Counted from the first letter of the stretch, positions 1 through 6,504 are shown. The stretch: 6,586 bases of DNA from Desulfobacteraceae bacterium (GCA_013203065.1 JABMQV010000043.1:1-6586); one strand, 5' to 3'. Made by a program: numbers and translations. Notes: generated by a model from the letters alone, not told the origin.

Positions 1-715
1 CTCCCATTGTCCGGGCCAGTTCATGAATGATCTCAAAGGATTCATCCTTGCCCACGCCCCGCCCCCCTGACACAATAATATCCGCCTCTTCGAGGTCGAG
101 ATCTTCTGAACCGGCCGCTATGATCCTGATCGTTCGGGTCTTTAAACGCGCCTTCGATACGTTCAAGGGCCGTGTCAGGATCTCCACCGGCGTCATGGTG
201 CCAGGGTCAGGCGTATTGAGGACGGATGGGATAAAACTGATGATGAGGGGCCGCTGATCATCAAACTGGATCTCCTCGAATAAATAGCCATTGGAGACCG
301 GACGAACAGCGCAGGGTTTTCCGTCCCGGTCAACTCTGAGGTCTGCGACTCGGGTCACCAGGGGTGTTTCAAGCATGCCGGCAAGCCGGGGGCACAGATC
401 GGCCGTCTCCGGCGTATCGGCCATCAGAATCAAGTTGGGTTCATGGGCCTTTAAAAGCCTGAATAGGGCCTCTGAAAAAAGCTCTCCCTGATAAGAAGCC
501 AGGGCTTCATCTTCCACATAGAGTACCCTCGAAACGCCGTAGGCCCCCAATTGTGCCAGTTCTGCATCCAGGCCCATGCCCAGAGCCACGGCCACAACGG
601 CGCCGTCTTGGGCCAGCTGGGAAAGAAGCCGCCTGGCCTCTGCGACCAGCCCGAAAGTGCTCTCTTCAAGGAGCCTTTCTCTGTGTTGAACAATTATCCA
701 GATATCATTGTTCAT
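1..715 (-). CDS. etfA: Electron transfer flavoprotein alpha subunit (EtfA/FixB family), C-terminus cut by window edge
   Basis: ETF is a soluble heterodimer (EtfA plus EtfB) carrying FAD that shuttles electrons between flavin dehydrogenases and a quinone- or iron-sulfur-linked acceptor. Manual translation from ATG 715 gives an open frame of 238 codons (MNNDIWIIVQHRERLLEEST...) that runs off the left edge. The N-terminal domain is ETF-like: IWIIVQHRE, a helix at about residues 19-31, then LILMADTPETADLCPRLAG at about 95-113, where EtfA proteins have their tapes-of-time segment. Near the cut end is IIVSGGRGVGK, the family signature opening the FAD-binding domain II. The usual A-V-G-A/S-R-x-x-V-D stretch should lie just beyond the window, so bifurcating and non-bifurcating types cannot be told apart. 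The start lies 7 nt after the stop of the CCG-protein gene, with a weak Shine-Dalgarno (TTGAG) overlapping that stop. EtfB is not upstream, as it often is, so it must be downstream or elsewhere. Confidence in the family is high. Confidence 0.93.
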   Translation of the reverse strand, partial: MNNDIWIIVQHRERLLEESTFGLVAEARRLLSQLAQDGAVVAVALGMGLDAELAQLGAYGVSRVLYVEDEALASYQGELFSEALFRLLKAHEPNLILMADTPETADLCPRLAGMLETPLVTRVADLRVDRDGKPCAVRPVSNGYLFEEIQFDDQRPLIISFIPSVLNTPDPGTMTPVEILTRPLNVSKARLKTRTIRIIAAGSEDLDLEEADIIVSGGRGVGKDESFEIIHELARTMG

Positions 716-722
716 GTGATTC

Positions 723-2135
723 TCAAGAAAAAGCTCCAACGGCCTTCTCTTCGCCTTCCTCCTGATAATTCCTGTAGGACTCTTTCATGATCTCAATGGG
801 GTGTCGGACGTCATAAGGCGTCAGTTGATTAAACTGTATCCTGCAGCTGAGGCAATCTGTAAGGAGCACTTGGGGATCTAAGTTCCTTATCTTTTGAATC
901 AATCGGCTCGCAATCCTGATGGACAAACGGTGAAATCCCTGTTTAAACCCCATAACACCCGCATTTCCACAGCAATAGTCCCCGTTCACAGGCGCCACGG
1001 TCACCCCGGGGATCAGTCCCATCAGCTCCTGATAGGGTCTTCCGATTTTTTGCTTTCTCAGGTGGCACGGCGGATAATAGGCCGCCTTGAGGGGGACAAT
1101 TCCTAACCGCGTGTCAAGCTCACCCGACCCATGAAGCCTATGCAAGTACTCCCCCAAATCGTATGTATTTTCCGAAACCAAGATCCGTTTTTCAGGACTT
1201 ATGGAGGAGAAAAAACCCTCGTCCCTCAGTAATAGGTCAAGATATTTCTTTGGGAGCCTTACGGAACTCAGACCCGATATGGCACCAATTATCCCGTGAC
1301 CCACTTGGACATGGGCAAAATCGGTTTCTCTCTCATCTGCGCCTTGATGCCAGATGATCTGCTTGGCGCCGATTTTCAAAATCTCCTTCAGCATGTACCC
1401 GCACGTTGGACAGGAACAGACAATATCGTATCCTTTTGTCACGGCTTCCGCCAAGCGATCCACATTATCCCTTGCAAATTCGAGGGTCAATTTCCTGTCT
1501 CCCTCAAGCATGGAGGGCATACCACAACATTTCTGTTCGGGATAATACACGTCGATTTCGTTTTGTTCGAAGACCTCAACCACGGACTTGGCCACATCGG
1601 GAAAGAAGTATCTGGCCGTACACCCCGCAAAATAGGCCACTTTCCTCTTTTTCCTCCTGCCTGGATCAACACGTTTCTCGCGCTTTCCGAGCCACTCAGA
1701 AAAATTCTCTTGAGGAAAAGGGGGAATCCTTCGATCACTGTGAATCCCCGCAATCTTTGTTATCAGGGTCTTGGTGGTCCCATTTTTAAACAGGGAGTTG
1801 GTGAATTGTGGAGCCCTGCCCCCCAGTTTCCCCAAACGCTCCACGTTTTCAAGGACCCGTACCCTAAACCCCAGACCAAATCGGTCCATATACTCGGTCT
1901 TTGCATCCATCAGGGCAGCGCGTATGTCAGAACAGGGACAGGCGGCACAAAAATTACAAAGGTTGACCAACCGCCTCAGTTGATCGGTTGTTATGGCCTC
2001 ACCTGTCTCCCATTCCTTATCCACCAGGCTAAACATCTCGGGAAAGACCACGCACGATAAATCCAGCAGATCTTTGCACGCCTCACACCTGCGACACTTG
2101 GTGATCTCGTATCTGAGCCTTTCTTCGGCGTCCAT
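723..2135 (-). CDS. GlpC/HdrD-like iron-sulfur protein with two CCG domains
   Basis: Likely a cytoplasmic electron-transfer subunit of 470 aa. It resembles E. coli GlpC (anaerobic glycerol-3-phosphate dehydrogenase subunit C, about 396 aa) and the heterodisulfide reductase D family. Residues 14-28 (C-x2-C-x2-C-x7-C) and 60-68 (C-x2-C-x2-C-x-C) form a ferredoxin-like N-terminal region with atypical spacing. CCG domain 1 has C172, CCG at 203-205 and CPTC at 242-245. CCG domain 2 has C357 (YYPPCHLRKQ), CCG at 388-390 (YCCGNAGVMGFKQ) and C428/C431 (TDCLSC). The PCHxxK, CCGxAGxxGFK and final HPI motifs match GlpC closely. No transmembrane segment is visible. I chose ATG 2135; an in-frame TTG at 2165 would add 10 residues, but its possible ribosome site AGAGG lies 14 nt away. 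With etfA 7 nt downstream, a role as ETF partner or ETF:acceptor module is plausible, comparable to the DUF224/CCG proteins linked to ETF in anaerobes. Because no glpA or glpB is nearby, I give no glpC symbol. Confidence 0.88.
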   Translation of the reverse strand: MDAEERLRYEITKCRRCEACKDLLDLSCVVFPEMFSLVDKEWETGEAITTDQLRRLVNLCNFCAACPCSDIRAALMDAKTEYMDRFGLGFRVRVLENVERLGKLGGRAPQFTNSLFKNGTTKTLITKIAGIHSDRRIPPFPQENFSEWLGKREKRVDPGRRKKRKVAYFAGCTARYFFPDVAKSVVEVFEQNEIDVYYPEQKCCGMPSMLEGDRKLTLEFARDNVDRLAEAVTKGYDIVCSCPTCGYMLKEILKIGAKQIIWHQGADERETDFAHVQVGHGIIGAISGLSSVRLPKKYLDLLLRDEGFFSSISPEKRILVSENTYDLGEYLHRLHGSGELDTRLGIVPLKAAYYPPCHLRKQKIGRPYQELMGLIPGVTVAPVNGDYCCGNAGVMGFKQGFHRLSIRIASRLIQKIRNLDPQVLLTDCLSCRIQFNQLTPYDVRHPIEIMKESYRNYQEEGEEKAVGAFS

Positions 2136-2204
2136 TTCTCTTTCGTAACTTCTCGATAAACCCAAAAGGTATGAATTTACCTCTTTTCAAAATTGGCATT
2201 TAAT

Positions 2205-2239
2205 CAGGGGAATGGGGGTTCGGAATCCCCATTTCCCTG
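2205..2239. repeat. Imperfect 13-bp inverted repeat (hairpin) upstream of the CCG-protein gene
   Basis: CAGGGGAATGGGG (2205-2217) pairs with CCCCATTTCCCTG (2227-2239) around a 9-nt loop. Twelve of 13 positions are Watson-Crick; the other is G-U in a plus-strand RNA but an A-C mismatch in a minus-strand RNA. It sits about 70 nt upstream of the CCG-protein start. The minus-strand continuation (ATTAAATGCC) has no U-tract, so it is not a typical terminator. It may be a leader structure or a REP-like intergenic repeat. Confidence 0.65.
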
Positions 2240-2371
2240 GTTTCAAACGGCTAAAGTGTTACCCCAAAACAAATAATCGGAATTCTAGACCGGGGTTCGG
2301 GTGTGTTTCTTTCCACCGCTCTTCAATCGACCCCGGTTGAATAGCACCCTCATTCAACGAGGCAATGACAG

Positions 2372-2436
2372 GTTTCTGGGTGCTGGTTTCTTGTTTCTCG
2401 TTTCTGGGTTCAATCAACAATCAACAATCAACAATC
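2372..2436. repeat. Compound 7-bp tandem repeat array, intergenic
   Basis: Two adjoining arrays share a 7-bp period. Positions 2372-2406 hold GTTTCTG, GGTGCTG, GTTTCTT, GTTTCTC and GTTTCTG. After a 5-nt joint, 2412-2432 hold AATCAAC three times, followed by a partial AATC (2433-2436). On the minus strand the second array reads GATTGTT repeatedly, and so shares the GATTGNN core with the array inside the first flavoenzyme gene. The array is non-coding on the transcribed strand. Confidence 0.85.
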
Positions 2437-2469
2437 CCTCCGGGGCGTAGGCCCTCTACTGGCCGGAGG
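2437..2469. repeat. Inverted repeat immediately downstream of flavoenzyme 2
   Basis: CCTCCGG (2437-2443) is the reverse complement of CCGGAGG (2463-2469), with a 19-nt spacer. It begins 6 nt after the TGA of the 652-aa flavoenzyme in the reading direction. It could protect the 3' end of the message or slow polymerase. It is followed by the GATTGTT array rather than a T-run, so I do not call it a terminator. Confidence 0.5.
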
Positions 2470-2475
2470 CCAAAA

Positions 2476-4434
2476 TCAAAGGAGTCTTCCCACCCTGTGC
2501 CCTTCCATGATGGCCATATCCGTTTTCCGGGGGGCCACGCAATCGCCTATACGATAGAGTTCCTTTATCTTACCCTTCAGCGCAAAATACAACCGGTCCA
2601 GAGATTCGTTCCCGGCCGCAAGCACAAGCGTGTCGTACCCGTCAAAATCTATCATCTCATTGGAATAGACATTGAGTCCTTTCACCAGGGTGCCCTGGAT
2701 CTCAAGCACGGCGATATCAGGGGTAAAGGTTACCTTCTTCTTTTCCAACCGCTGCCTTGCAAGGTGGAGATCCTGAAGGGGGCCAAGCTGTCCCCCCACA
2801 AAAAGAGCGGGGGTGATCATATGAACCGTCTTGTCCTGCTCAGCCAAAAACTCGGCCGTCCCCGTGGCCTGATGATGGCCGTCAAGATCAATGAGGAGCA
2901 CTCTCTGACCCGTTTCCACTTCGCCTTTCAACACCTGCTGGGAATTGACTACCTGGGGAAAACCATAATCACCCGGGAAAGGGTTTCCTTTGGGGACGGA
3001 ACCTGTCGCAACCACCACGGCATCAGGTTTTTCCTCCAACACCCTCTCCTCGTCGGCCTCGACCCCCAGGCGAATATCCATGTCAAGCTTGCTTATCTGG
3101 CCGGCCAGCCAGCGAGTCACGCCGGTGATCTCCTGCCGCCCCGCCGCCATTCCCGCAACAAGGTTCTGTCCCCCCACTTCATTTTCCCTTTCAAAGACCA
3201 CCACCCGGTGTTTTCTCAGGGCGGCTACCCGGGCCGCCTCCAGACCGGCCGGTCCGGCCCCAACCACCACGACCTTTTTTGGGGTCTCGCAGGGGTGAAG
3301 GGTGCCCATGCCCAGGTCCTTCTCTTCGCCAACAGCCGGGTTCTGGATACACCCCAGCGGGTACCCCAGGCCCATCTTCCCGATACAGCCCTGATTGCAC
3401 GCAATACAGTGGCGGATATCATCGGTTCTCCCCTCCAATCCCTTGTTGGGGAGTTCCGGATCACAGATGAGGGCGCGAACCATTCCGATCATATCCGCAT
3501 GTCCGTCCTCAAGGATCTTTTCGGCCAGGTGGGGATCGTTTATGCGGTTGGTGCAGAATACAGGCATTTTGATCACAGATCGAATTCCCGTGGCCAGGGG
3601 CACGGTGTAGGCCAATGGCGTGTGCATGGAACCTTCCACAAGGTAGAGGTTATGAAACGTCCCAATACTGAGATCCATGAAATCCACCTGTCCGGTGGAT
3701 TCCAGACGGGCGGCGATCTCTTTGCTGTCTTCCAGTGTCAACCCGCCTCTCGGGTGCATCTCATCGGCATTCAGGCGCACCCCCAGCGTAAAATCTTTCC
3801 CCACCACCTGTCGAACCGCATCAACAACCTCCAGACAGAACCTCATCCGGTTTTCAAAATCACCCCCGTATCCATCTTCTCTAAAATTCGTGGCAGGGGA
3901 CAGGAATTGTCTGATGAGAGAGCTGTGGCCCAACTGCAGTTCTATACCGTCAAAGCCTCCCTCCCCAGCGTGGCCGGCACTCAAGGCAAAATAATCGATA
4001 CACTCCCTGATATCTTCGAGTTCCATCTCTTTGCAGATCTCTCGAAAAATCCGGTCGCTTCCCGGGGAAGGGCCCCAGACCGGGAGTCTTGAGATGCTGC
4101 CATCCGCCTGCATTCCGTTATGGTTTAACTGGGCAAATATTTTGGTATCATATTCGTGAATAGCCTTGGTCAGTTCCCTGAAACCTGGTATCACGTCAGG
4201 ATTGAAGGCATCCACCAGCCTTTCATAGGCGTGATCCGAAGGGTGGACCGTCAGCTCTTCCGTGGTGATCAGTCCGCATCCCCCCTTTGCGCGCTCCCGG
4301 TAGTAATAGATGTGGCGGTCGCTGATCTTCTGCTCCTCCCCGAAGTTGGTCATGTGTGCGGCAAAGTGGATTCGATTGGGGACTATCACGTTGCCAATCT
4401 TGAGCGGAGAAAAAAGATATCTCAATTCGGTCAC
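2476..4434 (-). CDS. Old Yellow Enzyme-type FMN/[4Fe-4S]/FAD oxidoreductase (FadH / trimethylamine dehydrogenase-like), paralogue 2
   Basis: This is a 652-aa NAD(P)H:flavin or dehydrogenase-type oxidoreductase, probably cytoplasmic, of the 2,4-dienoyl-CoA reductase/trimethylamine dehydrogenase superfamily; its substrate is unknown. Residues about 7-335 form the FMN TIM barrel: LFSPLKIGN, NRI, AQLNHNG (101-107), FDGIELQLGH (161-170), RQFLSPATNFRED, then R320 in the phosphate-binding end. C343, C346, C350 and C362 (C-x2-C-x3-C-x11-C) are the complete [4Fe-4S] ligand set, with the spacing of E. coli FadH. VVVVGAGPAGLEAA (388-401) is a Rossmann FAD/ADP site, VVVATGS (473-479) follows, and LYRIGDCVAPR (626-636) is the closing FAD motif. 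H261 lies where FadH has catalytic His252, and H170 aligns with trimethylamine dehydrogenase His172. The Cys that binds FMN covalently in trimethylamine dehydrogenase is M28 here, so FMN should be non-covalent. The GTG start overlaps the preceding stop (GTGA) and has a G-rich ribosome site (4442-4446) 7 nt upstream, suggesting translational coupling. Confidence 0.92.
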   Translation of the reverse strand: MTELRYLFSPLKIGNVIVPNRIHFAAHMTNFGEEQKISDRHIYYYRERAKGGCGLITTEELTVHPSDHAYERLVDAFNPDVIPGFRELTKAIHEYDTKIFAQLNHNGMQADGSISRLPVWGPSPGSDRIFREICKEMELEDIRECIDYFALSAGHAGEGGFDGIELQLGHSSLIRQFLSPATNFREDGYGGDFENRMRFCLEVVDAVRQVVGKDFTLGVRLNADEMHPRGGLTLEDSKEIAARLESTGQVDFMDLSIGTFHNLYLVEGSMHTPLAYTVPLATGIRSVIKMPVFCTNRINDPHLAEKILEDGHADMIGMVRALICDPELPNKGLEGRTDDIRHCIACNQGCIGKMGLGYPLGCIQNPAVGEEKDLGMGTLHPCETPKKVVVVGAGPAGLEAARVAALRKHRVVVFERENEVGGQNLVAGMAAGRQEITGVTRWLAGQISKLDMDIRLGVEADEERVLEEKPDAVVVATGSVPKGNPFPGDYGFPQVVNSQQVLKGEVETGQRVLLIDLDGHHQATGTAEFLAEQDKTVHMITPALFVGGQLGPLQDLHLARQRLEKKKVTFTPDIAVLEIQGTLVKGLNVYSNEMIDFDGYDTLVLAAGNESLDRLYFALKGKIKELYRIGDCVAPRKTDMAIMEGHRVGRLL

Positions 4435-6470
4435 AACCGATCCCCCACCCGATTTCCCTCCAGAATCGCCATACCAATACCCCTGGGCGCCACACAGTCT
4501 CCAATACGGTATAGTTGACTAACTTTCCCTTTGAGTTCCCGATAAAGCCGGTCTACGGAAACATTCCCCATGTCCAAAACAATGGTGTCGTACCCCTCCA
4601 GAATGACCGGCGCATTTGTAAAGATGTCGTGGGCCGCTACCCCAGCCCCGTCAATCGCGTCCATCACCAGATCCGTCCTGAAGGTGACACCCTTTTGTAA
4701 AAGCCGCTGCCGGGTCAGATAGAGATCGCCGATGGGGGCCAGGTCCATACCAATAAAGAGTTCACTGGTCACCATATCCACCTTTTTGCCCTGATCGGCA
4801 AGGAGCTCCACGGTTGCGGTGGCATGGTGCCCCCCGTTTTCATCTAGGAAAATGACCTTCTCACCCACCGGGAATCGGCCCTCCAGGACCTCCTGGACAT
4901 TGAGCACCAAAGGCGGCCCATACTCTCCCGACACCGGCCTTTTTTTCGGCCTTGAACCTGTGGCCACGATCACGGCATCGGGCCTTTTCTCCAAAACAAA
5001 GTCCGGTGTAACCTCTTGGCCTGTTATGATTTCCACCTCAAGCGCTTCCAGCATGCGGGTCAGGTGTCGGATGATTTCTGCCATCCCCTCTCTGCCGACC
5101 CCCTTCTTGGCAAGATTGATTTGCCCCCCTACCCTATCCTCCATTTCATACAGCGTCACCTCGTGGCCATTTTCCCGCGCCATCCGCGCTGCCTCCAGTC
5201 CTCCAGGACCACCTCCCACCACAATGACATGCTTCTTGATTGCCGATTGCCGATTGCCGATTGATGATTGATGATTAACTTCGGACTTCGAATTGATGAT
5301 TGATGATTGATCTGTATGTTTCATTCCGCAATCCGCAATCCGCAATCTGCAATCTTCAAATCCCACATCCGGGTTCTGGATACAGCCCAGAGTTCTGGAT
5401 CTGTTGATCCGACCGATGCAGCCCTGATTGTCTTTCACACAAAGCCTGATGTTATCAACTCGCCCTTCTCGGGCCTTTGCGGGGAAATCGGGATCACAGA
5501 TCAGGGGCCTCACCAACCCAATGACGTCCGCCTGCCCGTTGGCCAAAATCTCCTCTGCCATCTGGGGTGTCGAGATCTGATGAGCCGCTATCACAGGGAT
5601 GCTGACCGCCCTTTTCACCTGCTCGGCAAGATCCAATACAAAACCCTCTGCTGTATGCATGGAGGCCATGTTGAGGTGGAGATTGTAGTAAGTGCCCAGC
5701 GTGGCATTTAGGAAATCCACCCGGCCCGTTTTTTCAAGAGACTCTGCAAAATTAACGGAATCATCAATGGTAATACCGCCCCAGAACTGTTCATCCAGAC
5801 AGAGGCGGGCACCGACAGTAAAATCCGCGCCGACCGCCTGCCGAACCGCACGAATGACCTCCAGGGACAGACGCAATCGATTCTCCGGGCTCCCGCCGTA
5901 CTGATCATCCCGGTGGTTGCTGATGGGAGACAGGAACTGTCTGAGAAGTGATTCGGAACCTATATCAATCTCAATCCCGTCAAACCCGCCCTCCCGAACC
6001 AATTCGGCTGCCCGGGCATAGGCCTCGACAACCGTTTTTATGTCTTCCAATTCCATGGCCTTGGCAATCTCGCCAAAGGCGATGTCGGCAATTGCTGACG
6101 GTCCCCACACCTCCCGCCGTGATATGGCCCCGCTGCTTTGAAAACCGTGGTGATTGAGCTGGGCCAGAAGGGGAATATCAAATTCATGTACGGCCTCTGT
6201 GAGCCTCCGGTAGTCTAGGATCACCCGTTCCCCATAGCCGTCGATCATGGCCTCCCACGGCCGATCGTTCGGATAAACGGAGAGTTCTCCCATGATGATC
6301 AACCCGCATCCGCCCTCGGCCCTCCGCCGGTAGTAGGCCACATGACGGCCGTCAATACGGCCTCTCCTGGCAAAATTGGTCCGGTGGGCCAAAAAACAGA
6401 TCCGGTTTGGCAGGGTCAGGTTGCCCATCATGAGAGGATTAAAGAGGTGATCAAACATTTTCCCTATCAT
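4431..6470 (-). CDS. Old Yellow Enzyme-type iron-sulfur flavoprotein, paralogue 1, with Asp-substituted cluster site and repeat-derived insertion
   Basis: This 679-aa protein has the same architecture as its neighbour. The FMN barrel covers about residues 6-335 (LFNPLMMGN, NRI, AQLNHHG at 103-109, FDGIEIDIGS at 163-172, RQFLSPISNHRDD). A cluster region, a GGGPGG Rossmann site (VIVVGGGPGGLEAA, 415-428), IVATGS (501-506) and LYRIGDCVAPR (653-663) follow. Three differences stand out. The cluster motif reads C344-x2-D347-x3-C351-x11-C363, so the second Cys is Asp. The position of paralogue 2 His261 (FadH His252) is Tyr262, and that of His170 is Ser172. The linker at 371-413 is about 25 residues longer than in paralogue 2 and is encoded by 7-bp repeats; this accounts for nearly all of the length difference. 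The gene is first in the minus-strand set and overlaps the next by 4 nt. The start is ATG 6470, although ATG 6458 (MFDHLF), behind AGGG, is equally plausible. It may be a specialised or electron-transfer partner of paralogue 2. The family call is firm and the function is unknown. Confidence 0.9.
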   Translation of the reverse strand: MIGKMFDHLFNPLMMGNLTLPNRICFLAHRTNFARRGRIDGRHVAYYRRRAEGGCGLIIMGELSVYPNDRPWEAMIDGYGERVILDYRRLTEAVHEFDIPLLAQLNHHGFQSSGAISRREVWGPSAIADIAFGEIAKAMELEDIKTVVEAYARAAELVREGGFDGIEIDIGSESLLRQFLSPISNHRDDQYGGSPENRLRLSLEVIRAVRQAVGADFTVGARLCLDEQFWGGITIDDSVNFAESLEKTGRVDFLNATLGTYYNLHLNMASMHTAEGFVLDLAEQVKRAVSIPVIAAHQISTPQMAEEILANGQADVIGLVRPLICDPDFPAKAREGRVDNIRLCVKDNQGCIGRINRSRTLGCIQNPDVGFEDCRLRIADCGMKHTDQSSIINSKSEVNHQSSIGNRQSAIKKHVIVVGGGPGGLEAARMARENGHEVTLYEMEDRVGGQINLAKKGVGREGMAEIIRHLTRMLEALEVEIITGQEVTPDFVLEKRPDAVIVATGSRPKKRPVSGEYGPPLVLNVQEVLEGRFPVGEKVIFLDENGGHHATATVELLADQGKKVDMVTSELFIGMDLAPIGDLYLTRQRLLQKGVTFRTDLVMDAIDGAGVAAHDIFTNAPVILEGYDTIVLDMGNVSVDRLYRELKGKVSQLYRIGDCVAPRGIGMAILEGNRVGDRL
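5238..5354. repeat. 7-bp tandem repeats arranged as an inverted repeat inside the paralogue 1 coding region
   Basis: The left arm (5238-5272) is GATTGCC three times then GATTGAT twice. The middle (5291-5311) is AATTGAT then GATTGAT twice. The right arm (5326-5353) is CCGCAAT three times then CTGCAAT. Read on the minus strand, the right arm is GATTGCA then GATTGCG three times (5354-5327), so four heptamer units of each arm can pair at roughly 23 of 28 positions. The element is translated in frame as a Ser/Asn/Gln/Ile-rich linker (residues about 373-411: RLRIADCG, QSSIINS, GNRQSAI) between the cluster region and the FAD domain. Confidence 0.9.
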
Positions 6471-6504
6471 CCCGCTTTACTGATAAAAATCTCCCGGTTT
6501 TTGT
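6471..6504. other. Leader of the minus-strand flavoenzyme genes
   Basis: These bases carry the 5' leader of paralogue 1. On the minus strand a GGGAG lies about 21 nt upstream of ATG 6470, too far for an ordinary ribosome site, and AAAGCGGG directly abuts the ATG. A minus-strand -10 candidate, CATAAT (6534-6529), overlaps the plus-strand -10, but I see no good -35 for it. Confidence 0.35.

Larger units (their letters stand above)
2136..2475. other. 340-nt non-coding gap between flavoenzyme 2 and the CCG-protein gene
   Basis: I see no convincing gene here. The gap holds, left to right, a 13-bp imperfect hairpin (2205-2239), an 8-bp inverted repeat ACCGGGGT/ACCCCGGT (2289-2296 with 2330-2337), a 7-bp hairpin GTTGAAT/ATTCAAC (2336-2342 with 2352-2358), a 7-bp-period tandem array (2372-2436), and a CCTCCGG/CCGGAGG inverted repeat just after the upstream stop codon (2437-2443 with 2463-2469). 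No hairpin is followed by a T-run in the minus-strand reading direction, so no classical rho-independent terminator is evident. I found no strong sigma-70 promoter for the CCG-protein gene. Whether all four minus-strand genes form one operon is therefore open. Confidence 0.7.

Noticed and set aside
451..693. An 80-codon minus-strand frame in the etfA region.
   Set aside because: It is the out-of-frame shadow of etfA. The frame from ATG 715 stays open to the window edge and carries the EtfA signature.
1296..2060. A 254-codon plus-strand open frame antisense to the CCG protein.
   Set aside because: It lies entirely inside a well-supported minus-strand gene with conserved CCG motifs, and shows no domain or good ribosome site.
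723..2135. Naming the CCG protein glpC.
   Set aside because: Motifs match GlpC, but glpA and glpB are absent, the N-terminal cluster spacing differs, and the neighbour is etfA; the specific role is not shown.
2205..2239. Rho-independent terminator.
   Set aside because: The stem is strong, but no T-run follows on the transcribed strand, and it lies upstream of a gene start rather than directly after a stop.
2365..4092. A 575-codon open frame on the plus strand, antisense to flavoenzyme 2.
   Set aside because: The opposite frame encodes an unmistakable OYE/FAD protein along its full length. The plus-strand frame starts in the heptamer repeats, shows no recognisable domain, and is rich in His, Arg and Pro as expected from an antisense shadow.
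5238..5354. Possible CRISPR array.
   Set aside because: Units are 7 bp with no spacers of unique sequence, and one half is inverted relative to the other; this is a microsatellite-like palindrome.
4431..6470. Flavoenzyme 1 as a pseudogene because of its substitutions and insertion.
   Set aside because: The frame is intact over 679 codons, the flavin motifs and C-terminal RIGDCVAPR motif are conserved, and it is translationally coupled to the next gene; specialisation fits better than decay.
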